DNA of 64,000 nucleotides from Deltaproteobacteria bacterium (GCA_016930075.1 JAFGHS010000015.1:1-64000); one strand, 5' to 3'; shown: positions 1 through 8,379, counted from the first letter of the stretch. Notes: generated by a model from the letters alone, not told the origin. Numbers and translations are program-made.

Positions 1-79
1 ACCACCATTTGGAATTCTCTTCGTCCCAAACGGCGCGCACTTCCCGATCATCAAAAAAACGGATAGATATTTTATGCAT
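1..79 (-). CDS. Bro-N/DinD-like protein, N-terminal fragment cut by window edge
   Basis: Only the first 26 codons are in the window. The ATG is at 79-77 and the reading frame is open to base 1. The start reads as a short basic lead followed by IRFFDDREVRAVWDEENSKW, which resembles the opening of Bro-N/DNA-damage-inducible-D-like proteins (from memory of the family). Such proteins are often encoded inside type I restriction operons, which fits the hsdS remnant upstream on the same strand. The ribosome binding site seems to be supplied by the neighbouring palindromic repeat: its GGAGGGG arm ends 8 bases before the ATG. The family call rests on about 20 residues, so it is tentative. Confidence 0.5.
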   Translation of the reverse strand, partial: MHKISIRFFDDREVRAVWDEENSKWW

Positions 80-81
80 AT

Positions 82-558
82 TTATTTCCCCTCCTGTGGA
101 GGGGTGCCCGTCAGGGCGGGTATATTCCCCTCCTGTGGAGGGGTGCCCGTCAGGGCGGGTATATTCCCCTCCTGTGGAGGGGTGCCCGTCAGGGCGGGGT
201 GGTTACTTAAAAATGTAACAACCCCCTCCATATTATTCAGTACGTCACCTGCTGATATACGAATTACCGTTAACCCCAACCCATTCAAGAAATTATCTCG
301 TGCTCTATCAGCCTCTATCTTACTATCGTGCGAAGTCCCATCAATTTCAATAACCACACCCTTCTCAGCGCAATAAAAATCGACAATGTAATTGCCGATA
401 ATTTTCTGCCTGTCAAAATCCAACCCATGCAGTTTTCGGGATTTAAGCTGTTGCCAAAGCAATGCCTCATGCATTATTCCGGCCCTACGCAAGGCTCTTG
501 CCCTTTCACGCAGATTGGGGTTGTAAGGAAGTGATTTGTATTTCTGCGTCGCTCTCAT
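82..558 (-). CDS. DUF559 (Vsr-like fold) nuclease-family protein with repeat-encoded C-terminal tail
   Basis: A 158-residue protein. Residues 1-120 match the DUF559 family, predicted PD-(D/E)xK endonucleases related to very-short-patch repair enzymes: an alpha-helical lead with E31, then IVDFY with D60, then VVIEIDG with E71 and D73, and the usual closing stretch LTVIRISAGDVL. The biological substrate of the family is unknown. From about residue 121 the protein is translated from three tandem 39-bp DNA repeats, giving a 13-residue unit PALTGTPPQEGNI twice and a clipped third copy, so the tail is probably not part of the fold. The ATG overlaps the TGA of the upstream hsdS remnant as ATGA, and an inverted copy of the same repeat lies directly before the start and offers a GGGGTGG ribosome binding site. 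Family call firm; function not known. Confidence 0.8.
   Translation of the reverse strand: MRATQKYKSLPYNPNLRERARALRRAGIMHEALLWQQLKSRKLHGLDFDRQKIIGNYIVDFYCAEKGVVIEIDGTSHDSKIEADRARDNFLNGLGLTVIRISAGDVLNNMEGVVTFLSNHPALTGTPPQEGNIPALTGTPPQEGNIPALTGTPPQEGK
86..203 (+). repeat. Three tandem 39-bp palindromic repeats
   Basis: Units start at 86, 125 and 164, exactly 39 bp apart. Each holds two hairpins: CCCCTCC-tgt-GGAGGGG, then GCCC-gtca-GGGC. The last copy ends in CGGGGTGGT, a 9-base block also present in the inverted copy at 561-602. Because 39 is a multiple of three, the units stay in frame inside the DUF559 gene on the minus strand. The unit nearest the left edge also supplies the Shine-Dalgarno of the gene starting at 79. 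Confidence 0.95.
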
Positions 559-719
559 GAGACCACCCCGTCGCTACGCGCCACCCCTCCAAAGGAGGGG
601 AATTCTTTAAAACTTAGCAGTTCATCCCGATAATATTCATACTGCTTCTTTCGCGCCTCCAGCTCCGCCTTCAGATGTCGCGCACGCCGTTTTAGCTCTG
701 AGAGAAATGCCGTATCGTT
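555..719 (-). pseudogene. hsdS: hsdS 3' remnant (type I restriction specificity subunit)
   Basis: An open stretch of 54 codons with no start codon, bounded upstream by an in-frame stop at 722-720. Its middle reads LKAELEARKKQYEYYRDELL, the very typical conserved C-terminal end of HsdS, the DNA-recognition subunit of type I restriction-modification enzymes. After LLSF the frame runs through the palindromic repeat at 561-602 and stops at TGA 557-555, overlapping the DUF559 start codon. The last 16 or so residues therefore come from the repeat and not from hsdS. The rest of the gene is missing; the brnTA terminator begins within 20 bases of the breakpoint. This is a truncated relic that cannot act as a specificity subunit. 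Confidence 0.8.
561..602 (-). repeat. Inverted copy of the palindromic repeat flanking the DUF559 gene
   Basis: Read on the minus strand it opens with TTCCCCTCC-ttt-GGAGGGG, 18 of 19 bases identical to the unit at 164-182, and closes with CGGGGTGGT exactly as that unit does; the 12-13 bases between differ. It points the opposite way to the copies at 86-203, so the DUF559 gene lies between inverted repeats whose hairpin ends face outward. Confidence 0.92.
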
Positions 720-733
720 TTATATAGACGCCC

Positions 734-770
734 AATAAAAAGATCACCGGGCGCGTCAGCGCTCCGGTGA
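734..770 (-). terminator. Rho-independent terminator after brnTA
   Basis: On the minus strand a GC-rich stem CACCGGAGCGC / GCGCCCGGTG with a small loop is followed by TCTTTTTATT. It lies 30 bases past the brnA stop and closes the brnTA unit. Confidence 0.8.
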
Positions 771-799
771 ATTGACATTGTTCTGTCGTTTATGAGCTT

Positions 800-1018
800 T
801 TACGGTACCCAGTTCATGTTGAGCTTGCGCTTTGAAGCAGAACAGTCTCTCAGGTAAAGGTTGATAAGGCTCTGATAAGGGATGTTGGTTTCCTCTGCCA
901 TTTTCTTGAAGTAATCAACAACATCCGGGCTCATCCTGATGGTAACGTGTTTTTTAAGATTCTTAGCGTATGGATTTGGCCTACTCTTCATCTTAGACAG
1001 GTCATATTCGTTTTTCAT
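800..1018 (-). CDS. brnA: BrnA antitoxin of a brnTA pair
   Basis: A 72-residue antitoxin. The C-terminal half has the ribbon-helix-helix pattern of BrnA (KHVTIRMSPDVVDYFKKMAE, then a second helix ending LINLYLRDC). In the known family BrnA binds BrnT, blocks its RNase activity, and the complex represses its own promoter. The start lies 4 bases after the brnT stop, and the toxin-first order is the normal brnT-brnA arrangement. A palindromic element over the promoter at 1314-1341 fits autoregulation. The pair is intact and followed by its own terminator. Confidence 0.88.
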   Translation of the reverse strand: MKNEYDLSKMKSRPNPYAKNLKKHVTIRMSPDVVDYFKKMAEETNIPYQSLINLYLRDCSASKRKLNMNWVP

Positions 1019-1022
1019 GTCA

Positions 1023-1307
1023 CTATCTCCTGTAAAATTTGGCTTCGTTCGCCGTGGCCTTCCGAGCCGAAATAATTCGTATCACGGACTCTCCTTCACG
1101 ATAACAGTGACAGACCATCACGAGTCGAAGCTGAGAACTAAGTCCAAGCAGAAGGAATCTATCCTCCCATTCCGAATGTGTATCATCATAGAATTCCGTA
1201 GCAAAATCGTCGTAGAAAACCGTCTGCGCTTCTTCAAATGATACGCTATGATTCCTGAAGTTCTCTTTAGCCTTTGCGGAATCCCACTCAAATTGAAATT
1301 CAATCAT
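1023..1307 (-). CDS. brnT: BrnT toxin (DUF497), ribonuclease
   Basis: A 94-residue BrnT family toxin, the RNase partner of BrnA; by family knowledge it has a RelE-like fold and blocks translation when free. The family signature is clear: FEWDSAKAKENFRNH near the N-terminus, VSFEEAQTVF, then ED-RFLLLG and the final IRIISARKAT. The length matches the family (about 90-95). No Shine-Dalgarno is seen and the likely -10 hexamer lies only 6 bases before the ATG, so the message may be leaderless. Next to an hsdS relic, the pair looks like part of a decayed accessory island. Confidence 0.9.
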   Translation of the reverse strand: MIEFQFEWDSAKAKENFRNHSVSFEEAQTVFYDDFATEFYDDTHSEWEDRFLLLGLSSQLRLVMVCHCYREGESVIRIISARKATANEAKFYRR

Positions 1308-1313
1308 ATTTAC

Positions 1314-1341
1314 ATTGTATTTACGATTAAGAATTAGTCAA
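1314..1341 (-). promoter_or_regulatory. brnTA promoter and likely BrnA operator
   Basis: On the minus strand TTGACT, a 16-base spacer and TACAAT. The -10 lies in the near-palindrome AAATACAATGTAAAT (perfect core TACA-A-TGTA), a plausible site for the ribbon-helix-helix antitoxin. Confidence 0.65.
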
Positions 1342-1464
1342 TTGTTTTTTTAGGTCTCATGCGGTCACAGAACAATTATTATATGAATTGTTTCTGCATC
1401 CGATATTGCTGATGGACAAGGCGCATGCTTGACCTTAAGCCCCGCTTGCCCTGCCTCTTATCTA

Positions 1465-2901
1465 CTATCCCCAGACAGGCGGATGCCTGTCTTTCCATGG
1501 CCGGGCCTGCTCGATCTGACCGGCGAGTCTGAAAAGCGTTGCCTCGTCCCCATACCTTCCGCCGAACAGCACTCCAAGCGGCAGTTCATCGGCCGTCCAG
1601 TGGAGGGGAAGCGATATGGCCGGTTGGCCGGTGATGTTGTAAACCGGGTTCACATGCGTGAAAATCATGATCTGCCGGTCCATCAGGGAGGATGACGGAC
1701 TTTGTAAATCGATGGCGCCGACCGCCGGCGGCGGGCACCCAAGGGCGGGGGTAAGCCAGACGTCGTATGTTTCAAAGAAGGCGGCGAACTGCCGGGACAG
1801 ACTCTGCAACGTCATCACCGCCATCAGGTACTGTGCCGCGGTAATTTGTCGCCCGATCTCATAGAAGCTCATCGTCATGCCCTCCAGGGTCTCAAGGGTC
1901 GGCTGCACGCCGGTGAACTGCTTCACCGTTTCGATGGTCGAAGCGAGTCCGGCGGCATAAACCGAAATGAAAGCGGCAGCCATATCACCTTCGCCAAGGC
2001 CGATGGTCGGTGCGGCTTCTTCCACGTCGTGCCCCAGTTCGGAGCAAAGCCCGGCGGCTCCGCGAACAGCCGCAAGAGCTTCTTCATGGACCGGTTTGTC
2101 GTCAATACCCCTCTCCCAGAAAGCGATCCTCAGCCGTCCCGGCGCCGCTGAGACCTCCTCGACATATGGGCGCGCCTTGGGTGGTGCAAAATACGGGTCG
2201 CCGGCGACCGGCCCCTCGGTGGCGTCCAGTGCCGCCGCGCTGTCTCGAACGCTCCGGCTTATGACATGCTCGCAGATAAATCCGCCCATCAAGTCCCCGA
2301 AGCTCGGCGCCAGCGAGTTTCGGCCACGCGTCGGCTTAAGGCCGACCAGCCCGCAGGCGGCTGCCGGTATCCGAATGGAACCGCCGCCGTCGTTGCCGTG
2401 GGCAAGCGGTACGATCCCCGCTGCCACAGCCGCTGCCGACCCGCCGCTCGAACCTCCGGGCGTGTAATGGGTGTTCCAGGGATTTCGAGCCGGTCCGTAG
2501 AGCTGAGGCTCGGTTATGGGCGGAAGGCCTATTTCCGGTGCATTCGTCTTCCCGAAAGGGATGAGCCCCGCGCGCTTGTAGCGTGCCACAAGTTCGGAGT
2601 CGGCAAGCGAAGGGAGAATGGGGATGTAACGGCTCCCCAGCCGCGTCGGAACGCCTTCACAATCGCCTAATATGTCTTTGAGAAGAAACGGAACGCCCTC
2701 AAAAGGCCCGTGACCTGGTTTTCTCCGTGCCGCCTCGCGGGCCTTGTCATAGAATTCGTAAACAATGGCGTTAATCTTGCCGTTGTGGCGCTCCACGCGG
2801 GCTATCGCTTCTTCCAGGAGCGCTGAAGCCGTCACCTCGCCCTTGCGCACAAGTTCACCCAAACCGAGGCCGTCGTATGAAGAGTATTCCTGAAAAGCCA
2901 T
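1465..2901 (-). CDS. Amidase signature family hydrolase
   Basis: About 478 residues from the ATG at 2901, which has AAGGAGA 6 bases upstream; a longer frame to 2934 lacks a good ribosome binding site. It carries the amidase-signature Ser-cisSer-Lys triad: Lys in FLLKDI, the cis-Ser and nucleophile region [16 protein letters not shown] and [12 protein letters not shown]. The family hydrolyses amide bonds of small amides, carbamates or oligomers; similarity in layout is to 6-aminohexanoate-cyclic-dimer hydrolase-like and aryl-amidase members more than to GatA, because no gatB or gatC is near. It stands alone between the accessory patch and the Pho operon. The substrate cannot be read from sequence. 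Confidence 0.88.
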   Translation of the reverse strand: MAFQEYSSYDGLGLGELVRKGEVTASALLEEAIARVERHNGKINAIVYEFYDKAREAARRKPGHGPFEGVPFLLKDILGDCEGVPTRLGSRYIPILPSLADSELVARYKRAGLIPFGKTNAPEIGLPPITEPQLYGPARNPWNTHYTPGGSSGGSAAAVAAGIVPLAHGNDGGGSIRIPAAACGLVGLKPTRGRNSLAPSFGDLMGGFICEHVISRSVRDSAAALDATEGPVAGDPYFAPPKARPYVEEVSAAPGRLRIAFWERGIDDKPVHEEALAAVRGAAGLCSELGHDVEEAAPTIGLGEGDMAAAFISVYAAGLASTIETVKQFTGVQPTLETLEGMTMSFYEIGRQITAAQYLMAVMTLQSLSRQFAAFFETYDVWLTPALGCPPPAVGAIDLQSPSSSLMDRQIMIFTHVNPVYNITGQPAISLPLHWTADELPLGVLFGGRYGDEATLFRLAGQIEQARPWKDRHPPVWG

Positions 2902-3171
2902 GGCGTTCTCCTTTCTCCTGCAAACAATAATCAATTTGATCCGAGTTGAACCGTTTTTCCAGATATTAGTTGAGTCTTTGTTTGTTGCCTTATCTTTTGG
3001 CGGTGCTGCAGTATTTCAACCATGCATTTGTCGGCCATCGATCCCCGCGTTATATATATCTCATATTTTAAAATTATCATCAATGATGACTGATCGAAAG
3101 GTTGGATACCGAGGTAGATTTACGTTCCGCTAATATCAGGAAGCACACATCAACCGGATTAACCAAAATAA

Positions 3172-4929
3172 TCAAACGGAAGCGTCGTCTTCTATTTTCG
3201 GAAAATGGAGGGAAACGATCGTTCCCTTGCCCAACTGGCTGTCGATTTTCATGGCGCCCCCATGGGCCTGCATCAAATGCTTGACAATGGATAATCCCAA
3301 GCCGGTACCGCCCAGTTCGCGGGAGCGGGTTTTGTCGACCCGGTAGAAACGCTCGCCCATTCTGGCAAGGTCCTCTTTAGGAACGCCGATGCCCGTATCG
3401 CTGATCCGCACAACGAGATCGCCGTTCATCTCCTCTGCCGAAAGGACCACCTCGCCGTTTTCCGGCGTAAATTTCACGGCGTTGTCGAGGACGTTGAGGA
3501 AAATCTGGGTCAGACGGTCCCGGTCCCCCTTGATGGCCGGCAGGGCTTCCGGAATCCGGTCCCAAACGGCGATCTGCTTTTCGACGGCTTTCGGTTCGAT
3601 GATGGGGATCGCATATCTGATGATGTCCCGGACGGAGACGGTCTCAAACCGGAAACGCATTTCGCCTAATTCTATCTTCGAGATGACGAGCAAGTCCTCG
3701 ACGAGACGGTTGAGGCGCATGGCCTGCCGTGAGATGATGTCGAGGAATTTCACCGCCTCGGCCCTGTCTTTGATCGTTCCCGCCTGGAGGGTTTCGACAT
3801 AGCCTAAAATGGCGGTGAGGGGCGTCTTGATCTCGTGCGTCACATTGGCCACAAAATCGGCCCGGATATTTTCCAATGCCTTAAGCCGGGTCACATCGTG
3901 AAACACGATCATAGTTTTTTCGTCGCCGGGCAATCCTTCAACGGGCGATATGGCGCAATCGAGGATAACCTTTTTGGCGTCGCCCAGAACAATTTCCTGA
4001 GTTACGGGCAGGCGGCTTTCCCGATGCCTTTGAAAGGCATTTTCCAGTTCGACGTTCCGGAGGGCCTCCATCAGGGTCTTGCCCCCGATTTGACCGTACC
4101 GGGCATCGAGGATGTTCTCCATGGCCTGGTTGCAGAATTCGATGCGCTGCTGACGGTTTAAAATGAGAACCCCCTCGTTCATGCTGGCAAAGGCGGCAAG
4201 CAGTTTCCCTTTTTCTTCATCGGCTGCCTGTATTTTGCTTTTCAGCTCATCGACAAGATAGTTGATGTTGCCGGCAAGCGTCTTCAATTCATCCGATGTG
4301 TTGATCAGGAGGATGCCCGAACCGTCGCCCTTCCGGATGTGTTCCGTGTACTCTTCCATAGCCTTGATGGGGGCCGTGAGCCGGTAGGAAAAGATGAGAG
4401 CGATGATGAGGGCAGCGGGAATGACGATGAGAACGGCGGTCAACAGCGATTCGTAAAGATTCTGGAGGGATGCGGTGATGGCGTACAAGGGCCTGGCCAG
4501 TCTGATGTAGCCGCTGATGAAATCCCGGCTGTATATGGGTATGGCCGTATACAGCATATCCACATGGAGGGTCTGGCTGTAGCGGATGGCCTTGCCTTTC
4601 CCCTTGAGGCGGGCCTCCTGGATTTCCGTCCGGTTGAGGTGATTGTCCAACTGGGCGACATCATGCTCCGAATCCGCCAGCACCTTTCCGCCGCCGTCGA
4701 TCAGGGTCAGGCGAGCGTTTGCCGAACCGGCCAAAAGATGGAGATTTCTTTCAATATCTTGTTGTGGGGATTGAGCAATGATCCTTCCGTATGTCGTCAA
4801 CTGATCTTCAATGTGTTCTATGGTTTGCTTTTTGACCTGACCGTGGATAAAAAGGCTCAGGACGAGAATGGACAGCCCCCCGATAATCAAATAACTTCTG
4901 AAGATGCGGAACAAAAGTCGGCTGTTCAA
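3172..4929 (-). CDS. phoR: PhoR-type phosphate sensor histidine kinase
   Basis: A 585-residue membrane kinase. Transmembrane segments are at about 13-30 and 163-181, enclosing a roughly 130-residue extracytoplasmic sensor. A HAMP linker (about 182-235) and a PAS domain (about 240-350) follow. The dimerisation box is ANVTHEIKTPLT with His365. The ATPase shows the N-box around N483, DTGIG at 511-515 and GTGLGLS at 541-547. It lies 12 bp after phoU at the end of the pst operon, so phosphate sensing through PstSCAB-PhoU is the natural role. No phoB-like response regulator is adjacent or elsewhere in the window, which is unusual because phoB and phoR are normally neighbours. Confidence 0.9.
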   Translation of the reverse strand: MNSRLLFRIFRSYLIIGGLSILVLSLFIHGQVKKQTIEHIEDQLTTYGRIIAQSPQQDIERNLHLLAGSANARLTLIDGGGKVLADSEHDVAQLDNHLNRTEIQEARLKGKGKAIRYSQTLHVDMLYTAIPIYSRDFISGYIRLARPLYAITASLQNLYESLLTAVLIVIPAALIIALIFSYRLTAPIKAMEEYTEHIRKGDGSGILLINTSDELKTLAGNINYLVDELKSKIQAADEEKGKLLAAFASMNEGVLILNRQQRIEFCNQAMENILDARYGQIGGKTLMEALRNVELENAFQRHRESRLPVTQEIVLGDAKKVILDCAISPVEGLPGDEKTMIVFHDVTRLKALENIRADFVANVTHEIKTPLTAILGYVETLQAGTIKDRAEAVKFLDIISRQAMRLNRLVEDLLVISKIELGEMRFRFETVSVRDIIRYAIPIIEPKAVEKQIAVWDRIPEALPAIKGDRDRLTQIFLNVLDNAVKFTPENGEVVLSAEEMNGDLVVRISDTGIGVPKEDLARMGERFYRVDKTRSRELGGTGLGLSIVKHLMQAHGGAMKIDSQLGKGTIVSLHFPKIEDDASV

Positions 4930-4941
4930 GGCAGGCCTCCC

Positions 4942-5616
4942 TTAATATTGGTGTCTTACGCTCTTGCCCGTCACCAGGTAAATCACCATGTCGGCAACGC
5001 CTTTGGCGTGATCGGCAACCCGTTCCAGGTTCTTTGAAATCTGCATGATGATGGTCGCCCGCGTGATCGTCCGGGTATCCTCAAGCATGAAGGTGAGCAG
5101 CTCCCGGAAGATCTGCTCGTTTAATTTGTCCACCTCGTCTTCCTCCAAAGCAACTTTTTCGGCCGTTTCCAGATCCTCATTGACGAAGGAATCGAGGCTT
5201 TCCCTGATCATGTTCCGTACAATCTCCGCCATGCGGGGCAGATCGATGTAGGGTTTGAGCTGCGGCTCCGCATTGAGGATAATGGCTTTTTCGGCAATGT
5301 TGACGGCCATGTCGCCGATGCGCTCCAGGTGCCCGTTCACCTTGATGGCCGTCGTTATGAACCGCAAATCCTTCGCCGCAGGCTGTCTGAGGGCCAGGAC
5401 GCGGATGCACCTTTCTTCCAGTTCCATATCGAGACGGTCGATTTCGCTGTCGGCCGCAATCACCTTCCGGGCCTGATTCGTATCCCTCTGCAGGAGGGCA
5501 TCCATGGCCGATGCGATGGCTTTTTCGGTCAGGACGCCCAAATAAATCAGGTTGTCCTTGATATCCTGAAGTTCCATCTCATATTGCGAACTGGTGTGCC
5601 TTGTTCCTTCCATCAT
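4942..5616 (-). CDS. phoU: PhoU phosphate signalling regulator
   Basis: A 224-residue protein, the usual PhoU length, built of two three-helix repeats. Each repeat carries the metal-cluster motif: ERIGDMAVNIAEKA in the first and ERVADHAKGVADM in the second. PhoU links the Pst transporter to the PhoR kinase and keeps the Pho regulon off when phosphate is plentiful. It lies 18 bp after pstB and 12 bp before phoR on the same strand. Confidence 0.96.
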   Translation of the reverse strand: MMEGTRHTSSQYEMELQDIKDNLIYLGVLTEKAIASAMDALLQRDTNQARKVIAADSEIDRLDMELEERCIRVLALRQPAAKDLRFITTAIKVNGHLERIGDMAVNIAEKAIILNAEPQLKPYIDLPRMAEIVRNMIRESLDSFVNEDLETAEKVALEEDEVDKLNEQIFRELLTFMLEDTRTITRATIIMQISKNLERVADHAKGVADMVIYLVTGKSVRHQY

Positions 5617-5634
5617 TCCCCTCCATTGCTGAGA

Positions 5635-6411
5635 TCAGCCGAATCTGCCCGTAATGTAGTCTTCCGTCTGTTTAAGATCGGGCTTTGTGAAAATCTTCGC
5701 CGTTTGATTATACTCTATCAATTTCCCCAGGTAAAAGAAACCTGTTTCGTCGGAAACGCGGGCGGCCTGCTGCATATTGTGCGTGACGATGATGATGGTG
5801 TAATCTTTTTTCAGTTCATCGATCAATTCCTCGATCTTGGCTGTGGAAATGGGATCGAGGGCGGAGGTCGGCTCGTCCATCAGAAGGATGTCGGGGTTCA
5901 TGGCCAGGGCCCGGGCGATGCAGAGCCGCTGCTGCTGACCGCCGGACAGGCGCATGGCCGACTGGTTGAGAATGTCCTTGACCTCGTCCCACAGGACGGA
6001 CTGTTTGAGGCTTTTTTCAACCAGGGCGCTCAGGTCGCTGCGGCTGCCGGCACCCGAAAGCGTGGGACCATAGATGATGTTGTTGAAGATGGATTTCGGA
6101 AAGGGATTGGGCTTTTGGAAGACCATGCCGATCTTCCGCCGGATGTCCACGGGATCGACGTGTGGGTCATAGATGTTCTTCCCCTCGAAGTAGACCCGAC
6201 CTTCCACGCGGGTTCCGTCGATGAGGTCGTTCATCCGGTTTAAGAGCCGCAGGAGGGTCGATTTTCCGCAGCCCGAAGGCCCGATCAGGGCGGTGACCTG
6301 ATTTTTTTTGAACGACATGTTGATGTCCGTCAGGGCCTTGGAGGCGCCGTAATAAAAATTGACGTCCTGAACGGAAATAATGGATCCGTCATGTTCATTG
6401 AGCTTGACCAT
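5635..6411 (-). CDS. pstB: PstB, phosphate ABC transporter ATPase
   Basis: A 258-residue ATPase. Walker A is GPSGCGKST, the signature is LSGGQQQRL and Walker B is [12 protein letters not shown]. The spacing and the RMNDLIDG stretch are typical of PstB. The ATG at 6411 lies one base after the pstA stop; a longer frame to 6558 overlaps pstA and translates out-of-family sequence, so it was rejected. It powers phosphate import through PstC/PstA. Confidence 0.96.
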   Translation of the reverse strand: MVKLNEHDGSIISVQDVNFYYGASKALTDINMSFKKNQVTALIGPSGCGKSTLLRLLNRMNDLIDGTRVEGRVYFEGKNIYDPHVDPVDIRRKIGMVFQKPNPFPKSIFNNIIYGPTLSGAGSRSDLSALVEKSLKQSVLWDEVKDILNQSAMRLSGGQQQRLCIARALAMNPDILLMDEPTSALDPISTAKIEELIDELKKDYTIIIVTHNMQQAARVSDETGFFYLGKLIEYNQTAKIFTKPDLKQTEDYITGRFG

Positions 6412-6412
6412 A

Positions 6413-7282
6413 TTACCAGCTTTTCCTCCGTCTCGTATAACTCCGAAATAAAATGGCGACAAAATTGATGCCGAGGACCAGGGCAATGAGGACCAGGGCC
6501 GTTCCATACTGAAGGGGCCGGGTTTCCTCGATGCGGGTCCCTGCCGTGGCCAGGACATAGATGTGATAGGGCAAGGCCATGACCTCGTCGAAGATGGACG
6601 CAGGCAGCCGGGCCGTAAAAAAGGCGGCGGCCGTAAACATGATGGGCGCCGTCTCCCCCGCCGCCCGGCCGATGCCGAGGATGGAGCCGGTCAGAATGCC
6701 CGGCAGGGCGTTAGGCAGGACGATGTGGTAAATCGTCTGCCATTTGGAGACCCCCAGGGCAAGCGACGCCTCCCGGAAGGTCTGCGGCACGCCCTTGAGG
6801 GCCTCTTCTGAGGCCCCGATGATAGTGGGCAGAATGAGGATGCCGAGAGTCAATGACCCTGCCAGGATGGATGAGCCGAACTTCAGATAGACGACAAACA
6901 ACCCCAGGCCGAAAAGGCCGAAGACGATGGACGGAACGCCGGCCAGGCAGTTGATGCCGATCCGGATGATCCGGAGGGTTCGGCTCTTTTTGGAGTATTC
7001 GCTCAGATAGACGGCGGAAGCGACCCCCAGGGGCAGGGAGACGGCAATGGAGCCCACCATCAGATAAAAGGTGCCGATAATAGCGGGCATGATGCCGCCC
7101 TTCGTCATGGCGTCCGTCGGCGGCTTGGTCAGGAAATCCCAACTGATGGCCGAGTAGCCCTGCATCAGCAGATACAGCAGGATGCCGCCCAGGGCCAGGG
7201 CGATGAGCGCGACAGCCAGCTTGACGAGACCGAAAAAAAGAAACTGTTTGATGTAGCGCCATCTCAGATTCCCGGATTTCAT
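6413..7282 (-). CDS. pstA: PstA, phosphate ABC transporter permease
   Basis: A 289-residue inner-membrane protein with six predicted hydrophobic segments. The coupling-helix motif [20 protein letters not shown] is the EAA loop of ABC permeases, and the PstA-like [15 protein letters not shown] follows. The start ATG overlaps the pstC stop by four bases (7279-7282), so the two permease subunits are translationally coupled. Confidence 0.95.
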   Translation of the reverse strand: MKSGNLRWRYIKQFLFFGLVKLAVALIALALGGILLYLLMQGYSAISWDFLTKPPTDAMTKGGIMPAIIGTFYLMVGSIAVSLPLGVASAVYLSEYSKKSRTLRIIRIGINCLAGVPSIVFGLFGLGLFVVYLKFGSSILAGSLTLGILILPTIIGASEEALKGVPQTFREASLALGVSKWQTIYHIVLPNALPGILTGSILGIGRAAGETAPIMFTAAAFFTARLPASIFDEVMALPYHIYVLATAGTRIEETRPLQYGTALVLIALVLGINFVAILFRSYTRRRKSW

Positions 7283-8175
7283 AGCGTCGCCGACCCCTCT
7301 TCCCTGAATTTGTGTGAAACATAATCGGCGATGAGATTGAAGGCAAGGGTCAGAAAGAACAGCACCACGGCAATGGCGAACAGGGCGTGATAATGGTCGC
7401 TCCGGAACGGGGTTTCGCCCATTTCCGCAGCGATGCTTGCCGGCATGGGCCGGACGGAATCAAAAAGGCTTTCGGGAACGGCGGCGGCCCCCCCCGCCAC
7501 CATGAGAACGACCATGGTCTCGCCGATGGCCCGCGACATGCCGAGAATGACGGCCGTCGAGACGCCGGACAGGGCGGCGGGAACGATAACGCGGACAATG
7601 GTTTCATATTTGGTAGCCCCCAGGGCGTAGGACGCCTCTTTGAATTCCCGTGGGACGCTGTAGAGGGCATCTTCGGAAATGCTCGAGATCGTCGGGATCG
7701 CCATGATGGCAAGCATCAGGGACGCATTGACGATGTTGAGGCCCGTCGGAAGATCGAAGGTGTCTTGAAGCCACGGGGCCAGGACGACCATGCCGAAAAA
7801 GCCGAGAACGACGGACGGCAGACCGGCGAGCAATTCGATGACGGGTTTGAGGATTTCCTTGGCGCGGGGGTGCGCCAGCTCGGAGATGTAGATGGCCGAC
7901 AGGACCCCGATGGGGACGGCGATGAGGGTGGAGCAGACCGTCACGATGAGGGAGCCCACAATGAGGGGCCAGATGCCGAAAGAAGGCGGATCGTAGGTCG
8001 GATACCACTCCGTCCCGAACAGGAAATCTTTCATGGACGTTGCGCGGAAAATGGGCCAGGCCTCTCGGAACAGAGACAGAATGATCAGGCCCAGTATGAT
8101 GACGGACGTGGCGGCGATAATAAAAAAGAAGGCCTTGATGATTTTTTCTTTCGTTGTTCTGGTTATGCCGGTCAT
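7279..8175 (-). CDS. pstC: PstC, phosphate ABC transporter permease
   Basis: A 298-residue permease, first gene of the operon. It has six hydrophobic segments, the EAA loop EASYALGATKYETIVRVIVP and the PstC motif MSRAIGETMVVLMVAGG. The ATG at 8175 follows GGAGAG closely. A Pho-box promoter lies about 40 bp upstream. The periplasmic phosphate-binding protein gene pstS, which normally precedes pstC, is absent: the upstream neighbour is a divergent phosphoesterase. The binding protein must be encoded elsewhere. Confidence 0.95.
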   Translation of the reverse strand: MTGITRTTKEKIIKAFFFIIAATSVIILGLIILSLFREAWPIFRATSMKDFLFGTEWYPTYDPPSFGIWPLIVGSLIVTVCSTLIAVPIGVLSAIYISELAHPRAKEILKPVIELLAGLPSVVLGFFGMVVLAPWLQDTFDLPTGLNIVNASLMLAIMAIPTISSISEDALYSVPREFKEASYALGATKYETIVRVIVPAALSGVSTAVILGMSRAIGETMVVLMVAGGAAAVPESLFDSVRPMPASIAAEMGETPFRSDHYHALFAIAVVLFFLTLAFNLIADYVSHKFREEGSATL

Positions 8176-8214
8176 TGCTCTCCAAATTCGATTTTACATG
8201 TTGTCTTTTTGCAG

Positions 8215-8248
8215 TTTATACGCTTTTAATGTTACCGTTTTATGACAA
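8215..8248 (-). promoter_or_regulatory. Pho box and promoter of the pst operon
   Basis: On the minus strand TTGTCATAAAACGGTAAC (8248-8231) matches the two-repeat PhoB site: TTGTCAT, four A-rich bases, then a weaker half. Exactly 10 bases further is the -10 TATAAA (8220-8215), the spacing seen in classical Pho promoters where the box replaces the -35. Two extra TTCACCA heptamers lie 11 bp apart just upstream (about 8250-8268), possibly a second, weaker box. Confidence 0.75.
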
Positions 8249-8263
8249 TCTGGTGAAGATATG

Positions 8264-8292
8264 GTGAAAAGGAAATCTTTTTAACGTATACT
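8264..8292 (+). promoter_or_regulatory. Candidate promoter for the phosphoesterase gene
   Basis: GTGAAA, a 17-base spacer and TATACT, reading away from the pst operon towards 8380. The -35 matches 4 of 6. It overlaps the extra Pho-like heptamers, so phosphate control of both directions is possible but unproven. Confidence 0.35.
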
Positions 8293-8379
8293 CCCCGGCA
8301 GAGCATTGCTCAATTGAACGGAAACGTTGTTCCCTTCATGATGAGCAAAAAATACAGCACGTAAAGGGAGTCGCACACA

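Noticed and set aside
86-203. CRISPR-like tandem repeats
   Set aside because: The three units abut with no spacers, are 39 bp including the whole period, and no cas gene is nearby.
6412-6558. N-terminal extension of PstB to 6558
   Set aside because: It overlaps pstA in another frame and reads as out-of-family sequence; the ATG at 6411 matches the family start.
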